Source: Caulobacter sp. S45 (GTDB taxonomy: Bacteria; Pseudomonadota; Alphaproteobacteria; Caulobacterales; Caulobacteraceae). From it: a stretch of 64,000 nucleotides of DNA. The DNA is taken from positions 1,468,572-1,532,571 of the forward strand of contig NZ_LMUL01000014.1 of assembly GCF_009765965.1 (NCBI RefSeq), read 5' to 3'. Shown here piece by piece: positions 56,543 to 64,000 of the stretch. The translations under genes and the position numbers were made by a program. Position 1 is the stretch's first letter; every line of letters begins with the position of its first letter. Under the pieces are notes generated by a model, which had not been told where the DNA came from, made no database searches, and saw only the letters and a list, made by a program, of their open reading frames with translations.

Positions 56543-58270
56543 ATGTTGCGTAAAGGTCTTTTGCCAGTAAAGCTGGCTGCATTGCTACTCACGCTGAGTG
56601 CGTGCGGCGGGGGGCATAACAATTCGTCGACCGCAGCCATATCCGCCCAGGACGCGCTGCCCACGGCCACGCCGATCAAGCATCTGGTCGTGATCTACGG
56701 CGAGAACCGCTCGTTCGACCACTACTTCGGGACCTATCCGAAGGCGACCAACCCGGCCGGCGAGCCGGCGTTCACGGCGGCTGCGAACACGCCCACCGTC
56801 AACGGCCTGACCCCGGCGCTGATGACCGCCAATCCCAACACGACCAATGCGGCGAACCTGGCCCGGGCCGCCTCGGCCGGCTTCCCCGCCAGCGAGATGA
56901 ACCCGTTCCGGATCGATCGCGCCCAAGCGAATACGGCCGACCAGAACCACGCCTACACGCCCGAGGAGCTAGCGGCGGACGGCGGCAAGATGGACGCCTT
57001 CGTGGCCAACACCGGCACCGCCTCGGCCGGCGGCGCGGGCGCGTTCGGCACCGTGGCCCAGGTGATGGGCTACTTCGACGGCAACACCGTCACCGCGATG
57101 TGGAACTACGCTCAGAACTACGCGATGAGCGACAACGCCTACACCGACTCCTTCGGCCCCTCGACGCCGGGCGCCGTCAACGTAGTCGCGGGAACCACCA
57201 ATGGGGCGGTGGTGAAGACCGGCGCCGGGTCCGTCGTGCCCGATGGCCAGGGCGGCTTCACCCTGATCAACGACACCGATCCGGCCAACGACATCTGCTC
57301 CTCCGCCAACACCGTGCAGATGACCTCCAAGAACATCGGCGATCTGCTGAACGCCAAGAACATCACCTGGGGCGGCTTCATGGGGGGCTTCAACCTCCAG
57401 ACCACCAACGCCAACGGCACCACGGGCTGTAAGCGCAGCACCTTCTCCAACACGTTGAATTCGTCGCCGGCCGACTATGTCCAGCACCACAACTGGTTCC
57501 AGTACTACGCCTCGACCTCCAACCCGACGCACGCCCGGCCGACCTCGACCGCGCTGATCGGCGCGACCGATCCGCTGGACAGCACCGCGACCCCGGTCCA
57601 CCACGAATACGACTACAACGACTTCGTCGCGGCGGTGAACGCGGGCAACTTCCCCTCGGTCAGCTACATCAAGGCCCCCTCGGTCGGGGACGGCCACCCC
57701 GGCAACTCCGACCCGCTGGACGAGCAGACCTTCGTGACCAACACGATCAACTTCCTCCAGCAACAGCCCGACTGGAACAGCACCGCGGTCATCATCACCT
57801 ATGACGACTCCGACGGCTGGTACGACCATCGCTTCGGCCCGACGGTGAACGCCTCGTTCGACAAGACCACCGTCCAGTCGGTCAATCCCAGCCCCGCGAC
57901 CGTCACCGGCGCCGACCAGCTCTCCGGCCCCGGCAGCTGCACGGGTCCCGGCGCCACCCAGGCGACCGGCCTGAACGGAACCCCTGTCAACGGTCGCTGC
58001 GGCCCCGGCACGCGCATCCCGTTCATCGTGATCTCGCCTTGGGCCAAGGTGAACTTCGTGGACGACACGATGATCACCCAAGCCTCGGTGATCCGCTTCA
58101 TCGAGGACAACTGGCTGGGCGGTCAACGCATCGGCCAGGGCTCCGACGACGCCACGACCGGCAGCATCATGAGCATGTTCGACTTCAGCAGCCCCAAGGC
58201 GTCGACGGTCTTCCTCGACCCGACCCAAGGGACCAAGCTGACGTCGCCGCCGCCGGTGACGACCACCTGA
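56543..58270 (+). CDS. Lipoprotein phosphoesterase (phospholipase C / acid phosphatase family)
   Basis: A 575-residue member of the PF04185 phosphoesterase family, which includes bacterial phospholipase C and acid phosphatases. The signal peptide ends with the lipobox LSAC (Cys21), so the protein should be membrane-anchored outside the cytoplasm. The catalytic start is HLVVIYGENRSFDHYFGTYP; further metal-site regions are VITYDDSDGWYDH and RIPFIVISPWAKVNFVDDT. It probably releases phosphate from organic phosphates or lipids. The cytochrome c peroxidase gene 142 bp downstream on the same strand may be co-transcribed. Confidence 0.9.
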   Translation: MLRKGLLPVKLAALLLTLSACGGGHNNSSTAAISAQDALPTATPIKHLVVIYGENRSFDHYFGTYPKATNPAGEPAFTAAANTPTVNGLTPALMTANPNTTNAANLARAASAGFPASEMNPFRIDRAQANTADQNHAYTPEELAADGGKMDAFVANTGTASAGGAGAFGTVAQVMGYFDGNTVTAMWNYAQNYAMSDNAYTDSFGPSTPGAVNVVAGTTNGAVVKTGAGSVVPDGQGGFTLINDTDPANDICSSANTVQMTSKNIGDLLNAKNITWGGFMGGFNLQTTNANGTTGCKRSTFSNTLNSSPADYVQHHNWFQYYASTSNPTHARPTSTALIGATDPLDSTATPVHHEYDYNDFVAAVNAGNFPSVSYIKAPSVGDGHPGNSDPLDEQTFVTNTINFLQQQPDWNSTAVIITYDDSDGWYDHRFGPTVNASFDKTTVQSVNPSPATVTGADQLSGPGSCTGPGATQATGLNGTPVNGRCGPGTRIPFIVISPWAKVNFVDDTMITQASVIRFIEDNWLGGQRIGQGSDDATTGSIMSMFDFSSPKASTVFLDPTQGTKLTSPPPVTTT

Positions 58271-58412
58271 TCCGACCCGTTTCTATCCCGGCATGGTGTG
58301 AGCCTCCGCTCACGCCATGCCGGACGAACCGCCGCCAGATTATGCGTGAGATATCGAGCTGGGCGCAGGTCCGGCTCGATTTTCATTTCACCTTTCGCGA
58401 AGCCTTCGCCTC

Positions 58413-59855
58413 ATGACCCTTCGCCCAGGCCCCGACCGGACTCCCAACCCGTTTATCGGGAACAGGCCTCGCCGACAGATCGCCAAGCGGCCCTCGCGTC
58501 TCGTCTGGGGCGTAGCCGGTCTCGTCGCCGCCTTGCTGGCAGGCGGCGCCTACGCCATCGCCCATCCGGAGCGCGCGCCCTCCGTGGTGGGCGCCGTCGT
58601 GGAGGACCTGACGGGCGCCAACCCCCATCCCGTCAAGCTGCTGCGGCCGCCGACCGCGCCCCTGAGCGCGCTGGCGCTGCTCGGCCAGCAGATTTTCAAC
58701 GACCCCTCCCTCTCCGCGTCAGGCGCCCAGTCCTGCGCCTCATGCCACAGCCCCCAGCACGACTACGGGCCGCCCAACGACCTCCCGGTCCAGCGGGGCG
58801 GCGCGCACATGACCCTGGTCGGCTTTCGTCCACCGCCGTCGCTGGCCTATCTCTACCGCCAGGCGCCCTTCAGCATCGGCCCCGACGCCGGCGAGACCGA
58901 CAACCCGGTCCCGCTGAACCAGACCGCTTCGCAGACGCGCGGCGCGGCGATCGCGGCCAAGACCGCCGGCGGCGCTTCCGCCGCTCCCTCCATCGTGCCC
59001 CAGGGCGGTTTGTTCTGGGATGGCCGCAACGACACCCTGATGGCCCAGGCCAAGGGCCCACTGATGAACCCGGTGGAGATGGCCAACGCCAGCGAGGCCG
59101 ACGTCGCGCGCAAGCTGGCCCAGGCCAAGTACCGCGACCAGTTCAAGCCGCTGTTCGGCGACACCATCTTGAGCAAGCCGGCTATGCTGGTGGCCGAGGC
59201 CATGTCGGCGGTCTCGCGCTACCAGATCGAGGATCGATCCTTCCACGCCTTCGACAGCAAGTACGACCGGTGGCTGGAGGGCAAGGCGCGCCTGGACCGC
59301 GCGGAACTGCGGGGCATGCGGCTGTTCAACGACCCCGCCAAGGCCAACTGCGGCGGCTGCCATCTCAGCCAGCCTACCCGCGACCGCCTGCCGCCCCTGT
59401 TCACCGACACCCAGTACGAGGCCCTCGGCGTCCCGCGCAACCCAGCCATCCCGGCGAACAAGGACCCGGCCTTCTTCGACCTCGGCCTATGCGGGCCGTT
59501 CCGCACCGACCTAGCCAAGCAGACCCAGTATTGCGGCATGTTCCTGACGCCGACCCTGCGCAACGCGGCCCGGCGCAAGACCTACTTCCACAACGGGATG
59601 TATCATTCGCTGGACCAGGTGATGGACTTCTACAACCTGCGCAATACCAGCCCAGGCAAAGTCTATCCGCACGACGCCGCCGGCAAGGTCCAGACCTACA
59701 ACGACCTTCCCGCCGCTTACCGCGCCAATGTGGACGTCAAGGACGCGCCGTTCGACCGCAAGCCCGGCGACCGCCCGGCCCTGAGCGATGCGGAGATCAA
59801 GGACATCATCGCCTTCATCCGCACACTGAACGATGGATATCGACCGGGCGCCTGA
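58413..59855 (+). CDS. Di-haem cytochrome c peroxidase family protein
   Basis: A 480-residue protein with an N-terminal membrane anchor (about 31-50, LVWGVAGLVAALLAGGAYAI) and two c-type haem motifs, CASCH (108-112) and CGGCH (313-317), typical of the bacterial di-haem peroxidase/MauG superfamily in the periplasm. The region FWDGRNDTLMAQAKGPLMNPVEMAN and the C-terminal YFHNGMYHSLDQVMDFYN are characteristic. It might reduce peroxide or perform an oxidation like MauG. The gap to the phosphoesterase is short enough for one transcript; this pair recurs in other proteobacteria from memory. Confidence 0.9.
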   Translation: MTLRPGPDRTPNPFIGNRPRRQIAKRPSRLVWGVAGLVAALLAGGAYAIAHPERAPSVVGAVVEDLTGANPHPVKLLRPPTAPLSALALLGQQIFNDPSLSASGAQSCASCHSPQHDYGPPNDLPVQRGGAHMTLVGFRPPPSLAYLYRQAPFSIGPDAGETDNPVPLNQTASQTRGAAIAAKTAGGASAAPSIVPQGGLFWDGRNDTLMAQAKGPLMNPVEMANASEADVARKLAQAKYRDQFKPLFGDTILSKPAMLVAEAMSAVSRYQIEDRSFHAFDSKYDRWLEGKARLDRAELRGMRLFNDPAKANCGGCHLSQPTRDRLPPLFTDTQYEALGVPRNPAIPANKDPAFFDLGLCGPFRTDLAKQTQYCGMFLTPTLRNAARRKTYFHNGMYHSLDQVMDFYNLRNTSPGKVYPHDAAGKVQTYNDLPAAYRANVDVKDAPFDRKPGDRPALSDAEIKDIIAFIRTLNDGYRPGA

Positions 59856-59884
59856 CGCGCGCGGGCGGCCGATAGGGCGAGACT

Positions 59885-60898
59885 TCAGCGGCCTGAGGTC
59901 TGCCGGCGATCGTCGCGGATGTGCACCTCGGAGACCACGCGGCGGCCGTCGCGGCGCTCGAGCTGCACCGCCACGTCGACCACGGCGCGGACATAGTCGA
60001 TGATCTCGCCTCGCCCGAGGCTGGAGCCCGCCTGCAGCACCATCAGGGCGATCTGCTCGACCGCAGCGCGCGGATTGTCGGCGTGGACGGTGGTGATCGA
60101 ACCGGGGTGGCCGGAGTTCACCGCCCGCAGGAAGCTGTAGGCCTCCGCCCCTCGAAGTTCGCCCAGGATGATGCGGTCGGGGCGCAGCCGCAGCGAGGCC
60201 TGCAACAGGTCCTCGGTGGTCACCGCCGTCTCGCCGAGCGAACCGCGCACGGCGACCAGGCCGATGGCGTTGGGGTGGTCCAGCCTGATCTCGGGGGTGT
60301 CCTCGATCAGCACCAGACGCTCCTGGTGGTCGATCTCCTTGACCAGGGCGTTGAGGAAGGTGGTCTTGCCGGTGGAGGTGCCGCCGGAGACCACGATGTT
60401 CTTGCGCGCCTTGACCGCCAGCCGCAGCAGGTCGGCGAACCGACCCTCGTCCAGGGCCAGACGCAACGCCTCGTCCTGTTCGGAGGGCGTGGACAGGTCG
60501 ACGCGCCGCGCCCCGTCGAAAGCGCCGGCGGCCTCGTAGTCGCCAAGCCCCAGGTCGTTGACCACGTGCTTGCGGATGGCGATCGCCATCGGCCCGCGCG
60601 TGGCGGGCGGGGCCACGATCTGCACCCGCGCGCCGCTGGGCAGGGTGGCGGCCAGCAGCGGATGCTCGCGGCTGATGCCCTGGTGGGCGGCGGAGGCGAT
60701 CTGGCCGGCCAGCCGCCACAGGGCGGTGTCGGTCAGTTCGGGGGCCGCGTGCCGCTCGGCGGGGCCGCCGATGGTCTCCACCCAGACCTCGCCGGGCGCA
60801 TTGATCAGGATGTCGGTGACGTCCGGCCGGTCCAGCCACGGCGCCAGCGGGCGAAGGTAGGCGTCGAGATAGACGCGCTCGCCGGGTCTCGCGCTCAT
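59885..60898 (-). CDS. virB11: Type IV secretion ATPase VirB11
   Basis: A 337-residue hexameric ATPase of type IV secretion and conjugation. It has Walker A GGTSTGKTT (172-180), the Asp box LVLIEDTPEIRL, LLQASLRLRPDRIILGELRGAEAYSFLRAVNSGHPGSITTVHAD (Walker B, His box). It is the last gene of the T4SS run on this strand, 10 bp after virB10. Confidence 0.95.
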   Translation of the reverse strand: MSARPGERVYLDAYLRPLAPWLDRPDVTDILINAPGEVWVETIGGPAERHAAPELTDTALWRLAGQIASAAHQGISREHPLLAATLPSGARVQIVAPPATRGPMAIAIRKHVVNDLGLGDYEAAGAFDGARRVDLSTPSEQDEALRLALDEGRFADLLRLAVKARKNIVVSGGTSTGKTTFLNALVKEIDHQERLVLIEDTPEIRLDHPNAIGLVAVRGSLGETAVTTEDLLQASLRLRPDRIILGELRGAEAYSFLRAVNSGHPGSITTVHADNPRAAVEQIALMVLQAGSSLGRGEIIDYVRAVVDVAVQLERRDGRRVVSEVHIRDDRRQTSGR

Positions 60899-60908
60899 GG
60901 CCGCGCCA

Positions 60909-62033
60909 TCACTTGGCGGTCTCGACCGGGGTGAAGTCCAGGTCCTTGGCCACGAAGATCAGGATCGGCGAGCCCTGGGGCACCTTGATGGTCGGCGGAA
61001 TGTTCTGGGGCTGGAAGGCGGAGGCGGACGAAGCCAGGGCGCCGGCGTCGGCGGAGGAGCCGACCACCACCTGGGTGCTGGGCTGTTGAGCCGCGGCGGC
61101 CACGCCGATGTTGAGCACCGACAGCAGCACGGCCCCGCTGAACCGCTCGAAGAAGTGGCGATCCACGCTTCCCGCAAACCCGGCCCGGCCCAGGTCGTCG
61201 GTCCCCGGCGAGCCGATCTGGATCGAGGCGCCGTCGGGCCTCAGGATACGGGTCCAGATCACGAAGGCGCGCGAGGCGCCGAGCGCCAGGCCGCTCTTGT
61301 ACTGGCCGATCACCCGGCTTCCGCGCGGCACCAGCACGGTCGAGCCGTCGAAGCTCCTGACGTCGCGGCTGACCACGGCGCGGGTGAAACCCGGTAGGTC
61401 GGAGTCCAGCGCCGTCTCCAGCACCGCGGGGATCACCGCGCCCTGGGCGATCACCGTGCCGCGGTCGCGCAGCAAGGTGGCGCGGGCGCGTTCGGGTTCC
61501 TTGTCGGTGGAGACGCGAGCGGCGAACTGCTCGTCGTTGTTGAGTGTCGAAGCGGGCCCCTTATCCGCGCCGGCCGCCTTGGCGCTCTGCTCCGAGCCGC
61601 CGAAGTCGACCACCAGTGTCGGCGCCTTGCGTCGATCCGCGCCAGAATTGGCCGGCGGCGGCGCGGCCAGAACGACCGGCGCGGGCGGCGGGGTCACGAC
61701 GGCGACAGCCGGGGGCGGAGGAGGCGCTTGGACTCCCGCGACCGGGGGCGGATTGCGGGCGGCGCTTTCGGCGGCGTCCAGCTCCGGCGGCGGGGGCGAT
61801 GGCGGGGCGACCTGGGCGTAGGCGTCGGACGGGGCCAGATTTCGAACCTCTTTGGGCGGCCCGGGGCGATGGCTGGTCATCCAGAAGAACACCACCATGC
61901 CCGCGAGCACGGCCCCGCCGATGGCCAGCCAGGGCAGGCCGCCCCCGCCGCGCGCGACCATAGGGCGCTGCGGCTCCAGCGAGAGGTCGTCGGAAGCACG
62001 GGGATCGGGGCCGTTTGGGCCGAAGGCGCTCAT
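60909..62033 (-). CDS. virB10: Type IV secretion protein VirB10
   Basis: Bridges inner and outer membranes in the T4SS core. The 374-residue protein has a short cytoplasmic N-terminus, a membrane helix (about 33-51, LPWLAIGGAVLAGMVVFFW), a long Pro-rich periplasmic region and the conserved C-terminal domain with VIPAVLETALDSDLPGFTRAVVSRDVRSFDGSTVLVPRGSRVIGQYKSG and RILRPDGASIQIGSPGTDDLGRAGFAG. Its ATG overlaps the virB9 stop (ATGA). Confidence 0.95.
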   Translation of the reverse strand: MSAFGPNGPDPRASDDLSLEPQRPMVARGGGGLPWLAIGGAVLAGMVVFFWMTSHRPGPPKEVRNLAPSDAYAQVAPPSPPPPELDAAESAARNPPPVAGVQAPPPPPAVAVVTPPPAPVVLAAPPPANSGADRRKAPTLVVDFGGSEQSAKAAGADKGPASTLNNDEQFAARVSTDKEPERARATLLRDRGTVIAQGAVIPAVLETALDSDLPGFTRAVVSRDVRSFDGSTVLVPRGSRVIGQYKSGLALGASRAFVIWTRILRPDGASIQIGSPGTDDLGRAGFAGSVDRHFFERFSGAVLLSVLNIGVAAAAQQPSTQVVVGSSADAGALASSASAFQPQNIPPTIKVPQGSPILIFVAKDLDFTPVETAK

Positions 62034-62866
62034 GGCTGTTTCCCGGCGCGGGCGGCGGCGTTCGCGGCGGCGTTGGCGGCGGCGTTGGCGGTCTTGGCGT
62101 CGGCCGGGCGGGGCGCATCAGCCCCCGGCGTCGGCTCGCGCCAGGCGTTGTTGATGACCGTGGTCACCGCCTTGCCGTCGCGCAGGATGAAGCGCGGCGC
62201 GGTCTGCTCGACCACCTGATAGCCGTCGCGCATGCTGTAGTTGACCAGGCTCTCGGTCCCGGTTGGCGCGATCATGAACAGGGCCGGGGTGGGCGTGGCG
62301 TCGGGCCACTTGAAGTAGGTGAAGCGTCCATCGTCGAACACCGCCGAGGGCAGGTTGTTGCGCGAGCCTGTGTAGCTGTAGGCCGTGTTGCGCTGTTCGG
62401 GCGGCGGCAGGGGGACCTGCTCGGCGGCCACGACGACCTTTGGCGGCGACGCGGGATAGGCGAAGCGCACCACGTAGGGCGGCTCGGCCCCGCCCGGCAG
62501 GCTGGCGCGAGCGGACAGCTCGAACAGGTAGCTGCGCCGGTCGGTGACCACGGTCATGTTGGTGCGGGTGGCGATGTCCACCGGCTTGACGAACAGCAGG
62601 GTCGCGGCCTTGTTCGGCGTCACCTGCCAGGCCTGCCCGTCGCCGATCGACACGTTCTCGATGTGCTCGTCGTCGGAGAAGCGGAGCATGGTCTGGAAGC
62701 CGAACGCCAGGGTCAACTCGGTCACTACGTCCGGATCGTAGGGCAGCACGCGGATGCGCGGGTCGAGCGGGGCCGCGCGGACCTGGGCCCAGGCGGGTGG
62801 CGCAACGGCGAGTGCGGGGACAAGCAGTCCCAGGACGGCGGCGGCGAGCAGCGGCGTCCTGCTCAT
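62030..62866 (-). CDS. virB9: Type IV secretion protein VirB9
   Basis: Outer-membrane-side component of the T4SS core. The 278-residue protein has a signal peptide (MSRTPLLAAAVLGLLVPALA, cleavage after PAWA) and the VirB9/TrbG/CagX domain with RIRVLPYDPDVVTELTLAFGFQTMLRF and, near the end, DGRFTYFKWPDATPTPALF. The ending is Ala/Asn-rich. It overlaps virB8 and virB10 by four bases each. Confidence 0.94.
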   Translation of the reverse strand: MSRTPLLAAAVLGLLVPALAVAPPAWAQVRAAPLDPRIRVLPYDPDVVTELTLAFGFQTMLRFSDDEHIENVSIGDGQAWQVTPNKAATLLFVKPVDIATRTNMTVVTDRRSYLFELSARASLPGGAEPPYVVRFAYPASPPKVVVAAEQVPLPPPEQRNTAYSYTGSRNNLPSAVFDDGRFTYFKWPDATPTPALFMIAPTGTESLVNYSMRDGYQVVEQTAPRFILRDGKAVTTVINNAWREPTPGADAPRPADAKTANAAANAAANAAARAGKQP

Positions 62867-63744
62867 CTCGAGGTCCCCGGCGCGACAGGGGAGAGCTGAG
62901 CTCCGGGCAGGAGCGACGGCGTCATCGCCTGGGGCAGGCCCGAGGCGGTGGGCGGCGCGGGCGACGGGGCCGCAGGCGGCGCGTTCACAACGGTCGCCGT
63001 AGCCGGTGGCGGCGGCAGGCTGGAGGCCAGCACGGCGGCCGAAGGGTTGGCGGCGGTGGCGAACGGCGCCTCGGCGTCGCGGCGATAGCGGGTCACCTGG
63101 AAGCCGAGCGGGTCGAGGAAACGGTCGCCCATGCTCATCGCGGCGCTGGAATAGCGGAAGGCGATGGCCGCCACCCAGGGCCGCACCTCGCCCATGCCGC
63201 CGTTGACGTCGCGGCGCGTGGTCTCGAACCGGACCAGGGCGGTGGTGGGCGAGAGCAGCGAGATGCTCTTCACCGTGGTCTGCACCACCACGCCAGGACC
63301 ATAGAGGTTCAGCGGGCTCTCGGGCGTCGTCTTGCGCATCACCCGCATGTACTGGTCGCGCGCGTCGCCGGCCGACCAGAGAGTGACCTTGCGGTAGGCG
63401 TCGCGCAGGTCGGTGGCGTCGAAGGTCTCGCGCGCCAGCACGTACTGCACCAGGTTGGCCTGGGTCACCGCTTGGTCCTGACTCATGGCGCCGGGGGCCA
63501 GCGGGCGGATGGTCTCCACATAGCCGGTCTGGCGGTCCACGCTGAAGGCGTAGGGGACCACGGTCTTGAGCGGGGCCAACGAGACCAGGGCCAGCGCCTC
63601 CAGCACCGCCACGCCGCAGGCGGCGCCCGCGACCCACCAGGCGACGCGGCGCGAGGCGCGCAATGCGCCATGCACGTCGGCCGACCAGGAGGCCGCCTCG
63701 GCGTAGTAGGCCTTGCGGCCGGGATCGCGCTTGAGGTCTGTCAT
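62863..63744 (-). CDS. virB8: Type IV secretion protein VirB8
   Basis: Inner-membrane scaffold of the T4SS, 293 residues, with one membrane helix (about 34-55) and a periplasmic NTF2-like domain. KTVVPYAFSVDRQTGYVET, YVLARETFDATDLRDAYRKVTLWS and the late YRYSS-like FRYSSAAMSMGDRFLDPLGFQVTRYRRD match the family. The C-terminal 70 residues are Pro/Ala-rich, unusual for minimal VirB8 proteins. It follows the partial gene at the right edge by 4 bp. Confidence 0.93.
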   Translation of the reverse strand: MTDLKRDPGRKAYYAEAASWSADVHGALRASRRVAWWVAGAACGVAVLEALALVSLAPLKTVVPYAFSVDRQTGYVETIRPLAPGAMSQDQAVTQANLVQYVLARETFDATDLRDAYRKVTLWSAGDARDQYMRVMRKTTPESPLNLYGPGVVVQTTVKSISLLSPTTALVRFETTRRDVNGGMGEVRPWVAAIAFRYSSAAMSMGDRFLDPLGFQVTRYRRDAEAPFATAANPSAAVLASSLPPPPATATVVNAPPAAPSPAPPTASGLPQAMTPSLLPGAQLSPVAPGTSR

Positions 63745-63748
63745 GGGG

Positions 63749-64000
63749 TCAGGATGTCCGGGCGCCGGAGGTCGCGGCGCGGGGGCTGGCTTTGCGACGC
63801 GGCGCCTGGCCGAGCCGGGATTCGACGGTCACCGGGTCCGGCGCCGATCGCTCGCCCGCCAACACGGACAGGCTGACGCGACGCTCGCCGGCGGCGGCGG
63901 ATGATGCGGTCGCTTCGCCGCCGAAGATGCGGGCGTCGCGGCGGCCCTGGGCCTCGGCGGCGGCGGCGATGCGGGCGCTGCGGCCGAGCACGGCGGGGCC
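63749..64000 (-). CDS. C-terminal part of a T4SS gene (virB6-like?), cut by the window edge
   Basis: The frame is open to the window edge and ends 4 bp before virB8. The visible 83 residues are an Ala/Arg-rich polar tail (GRSARIAAAAEAQGRRDARIFGG and onwards) without a membrane segment. The position immediately before virB8 is where virB6 or its TrbL counterpart stands in many T4SS operons, and such proteins often have long polar C-termini. No conserved motif is visible, so the identity is inferred from context. Confidence 0.5.
   Translation of the reverse strand, partial: GPAVLGRSARIAAAAEAQGRRDARIFGGEATASSAAAGERRVSLSVLAGERSAPDPVTVESRLGQAPRRKASPRAATSGARTS

Overview
The window is GC-rich chromosomal DNA from an alphaproteobacterium, most probably a member of the Caulobacteraceae (Caulobacter/Phenylobacterium type). 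The evidence is a fliQ-fliR-flhB-cckA operon ending in the cell-cycle kinase CckA, a flgBC-fliE operon divergent from fliO-fliP with a perfect TTAA-N7-TTAA CtrA-type box between them, a bacterial hopanoid cluster, a FYDLN-acid protein and many genes joined by ATGA/GTGA overlaps. No transposase, integrase, CRISPR array, rRNA or phage gene was seen. The genus is an inference.

Layout. 1-970: end of a surface-glycan-like locus (a SLGDNCEF-motif protein and a lone acyl carrier protein). 1040-3690: nadA-nadB behind two near-identical palindromic operators. 3940-6660: a tight SDR / ATP-grasp / luciferase-like monooxygenase operon of unknown product. 6818-8410: a GH13 alpha-glucosidase. 8350-11140: feoA-feoB and two small membrane proteins. 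11340-14450: a beta-hydroxyacid dehydrogenase and a secreted S9 peptidase. 14587-28000: envelope lipid region with mlaA, hpnABCDE, shc (hpnF), a DUF1311 protein, hpnG, hpnH, ispH, ispA and hpnM; together these make FPP, squalene, hopene and adenosylhopane and probably move lipids between membranes.

28169-36612: cckA and flagellar export and rod genes, with folE and a periplasmic protein of unknown role between them. 36774-43926: housekeeping genes (mrp, hflKC, serB, miaA, a nucleoside 2-deoxyribosyltransferase, an Hpt phosphotransfer protein, gpmA). 43999-52522: pip, TPP riboswitch plus thiC, a tsaD-gpsA-yciI-Rieske operon, hemC-hemD and the FYDLN protein. 52612: tRNA-Ala(GGC) with a terminator. 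52782-59855: a more accessory stretch with a DHA2 efflux pump, an orphan small ORF, an LRR-protein kinase, a lipoprotein phosphoesterase and a di-haem cytochrome c peroxidase. 59885-64000: part of a type IV secretion operon (virB11, virB10, virB9, virB8 and the tail of a virB6-like gene) running off the window.

Two families of large palindromic intergenic repeats recur after genes, at 3697, 28003 and 36619 (family A) and at 43064 and 47167 (family B). Their hairpin stems vary in sequence but keep base pairing. Two further single-copy palindromic elements lie at 6672 and 12234. The least explained parts are the SDR/ATP-grasp/monooxygenase operon, the operator pair in front of nadA, the LRR-kinase and the phosphoesterase/peroxidase pair.
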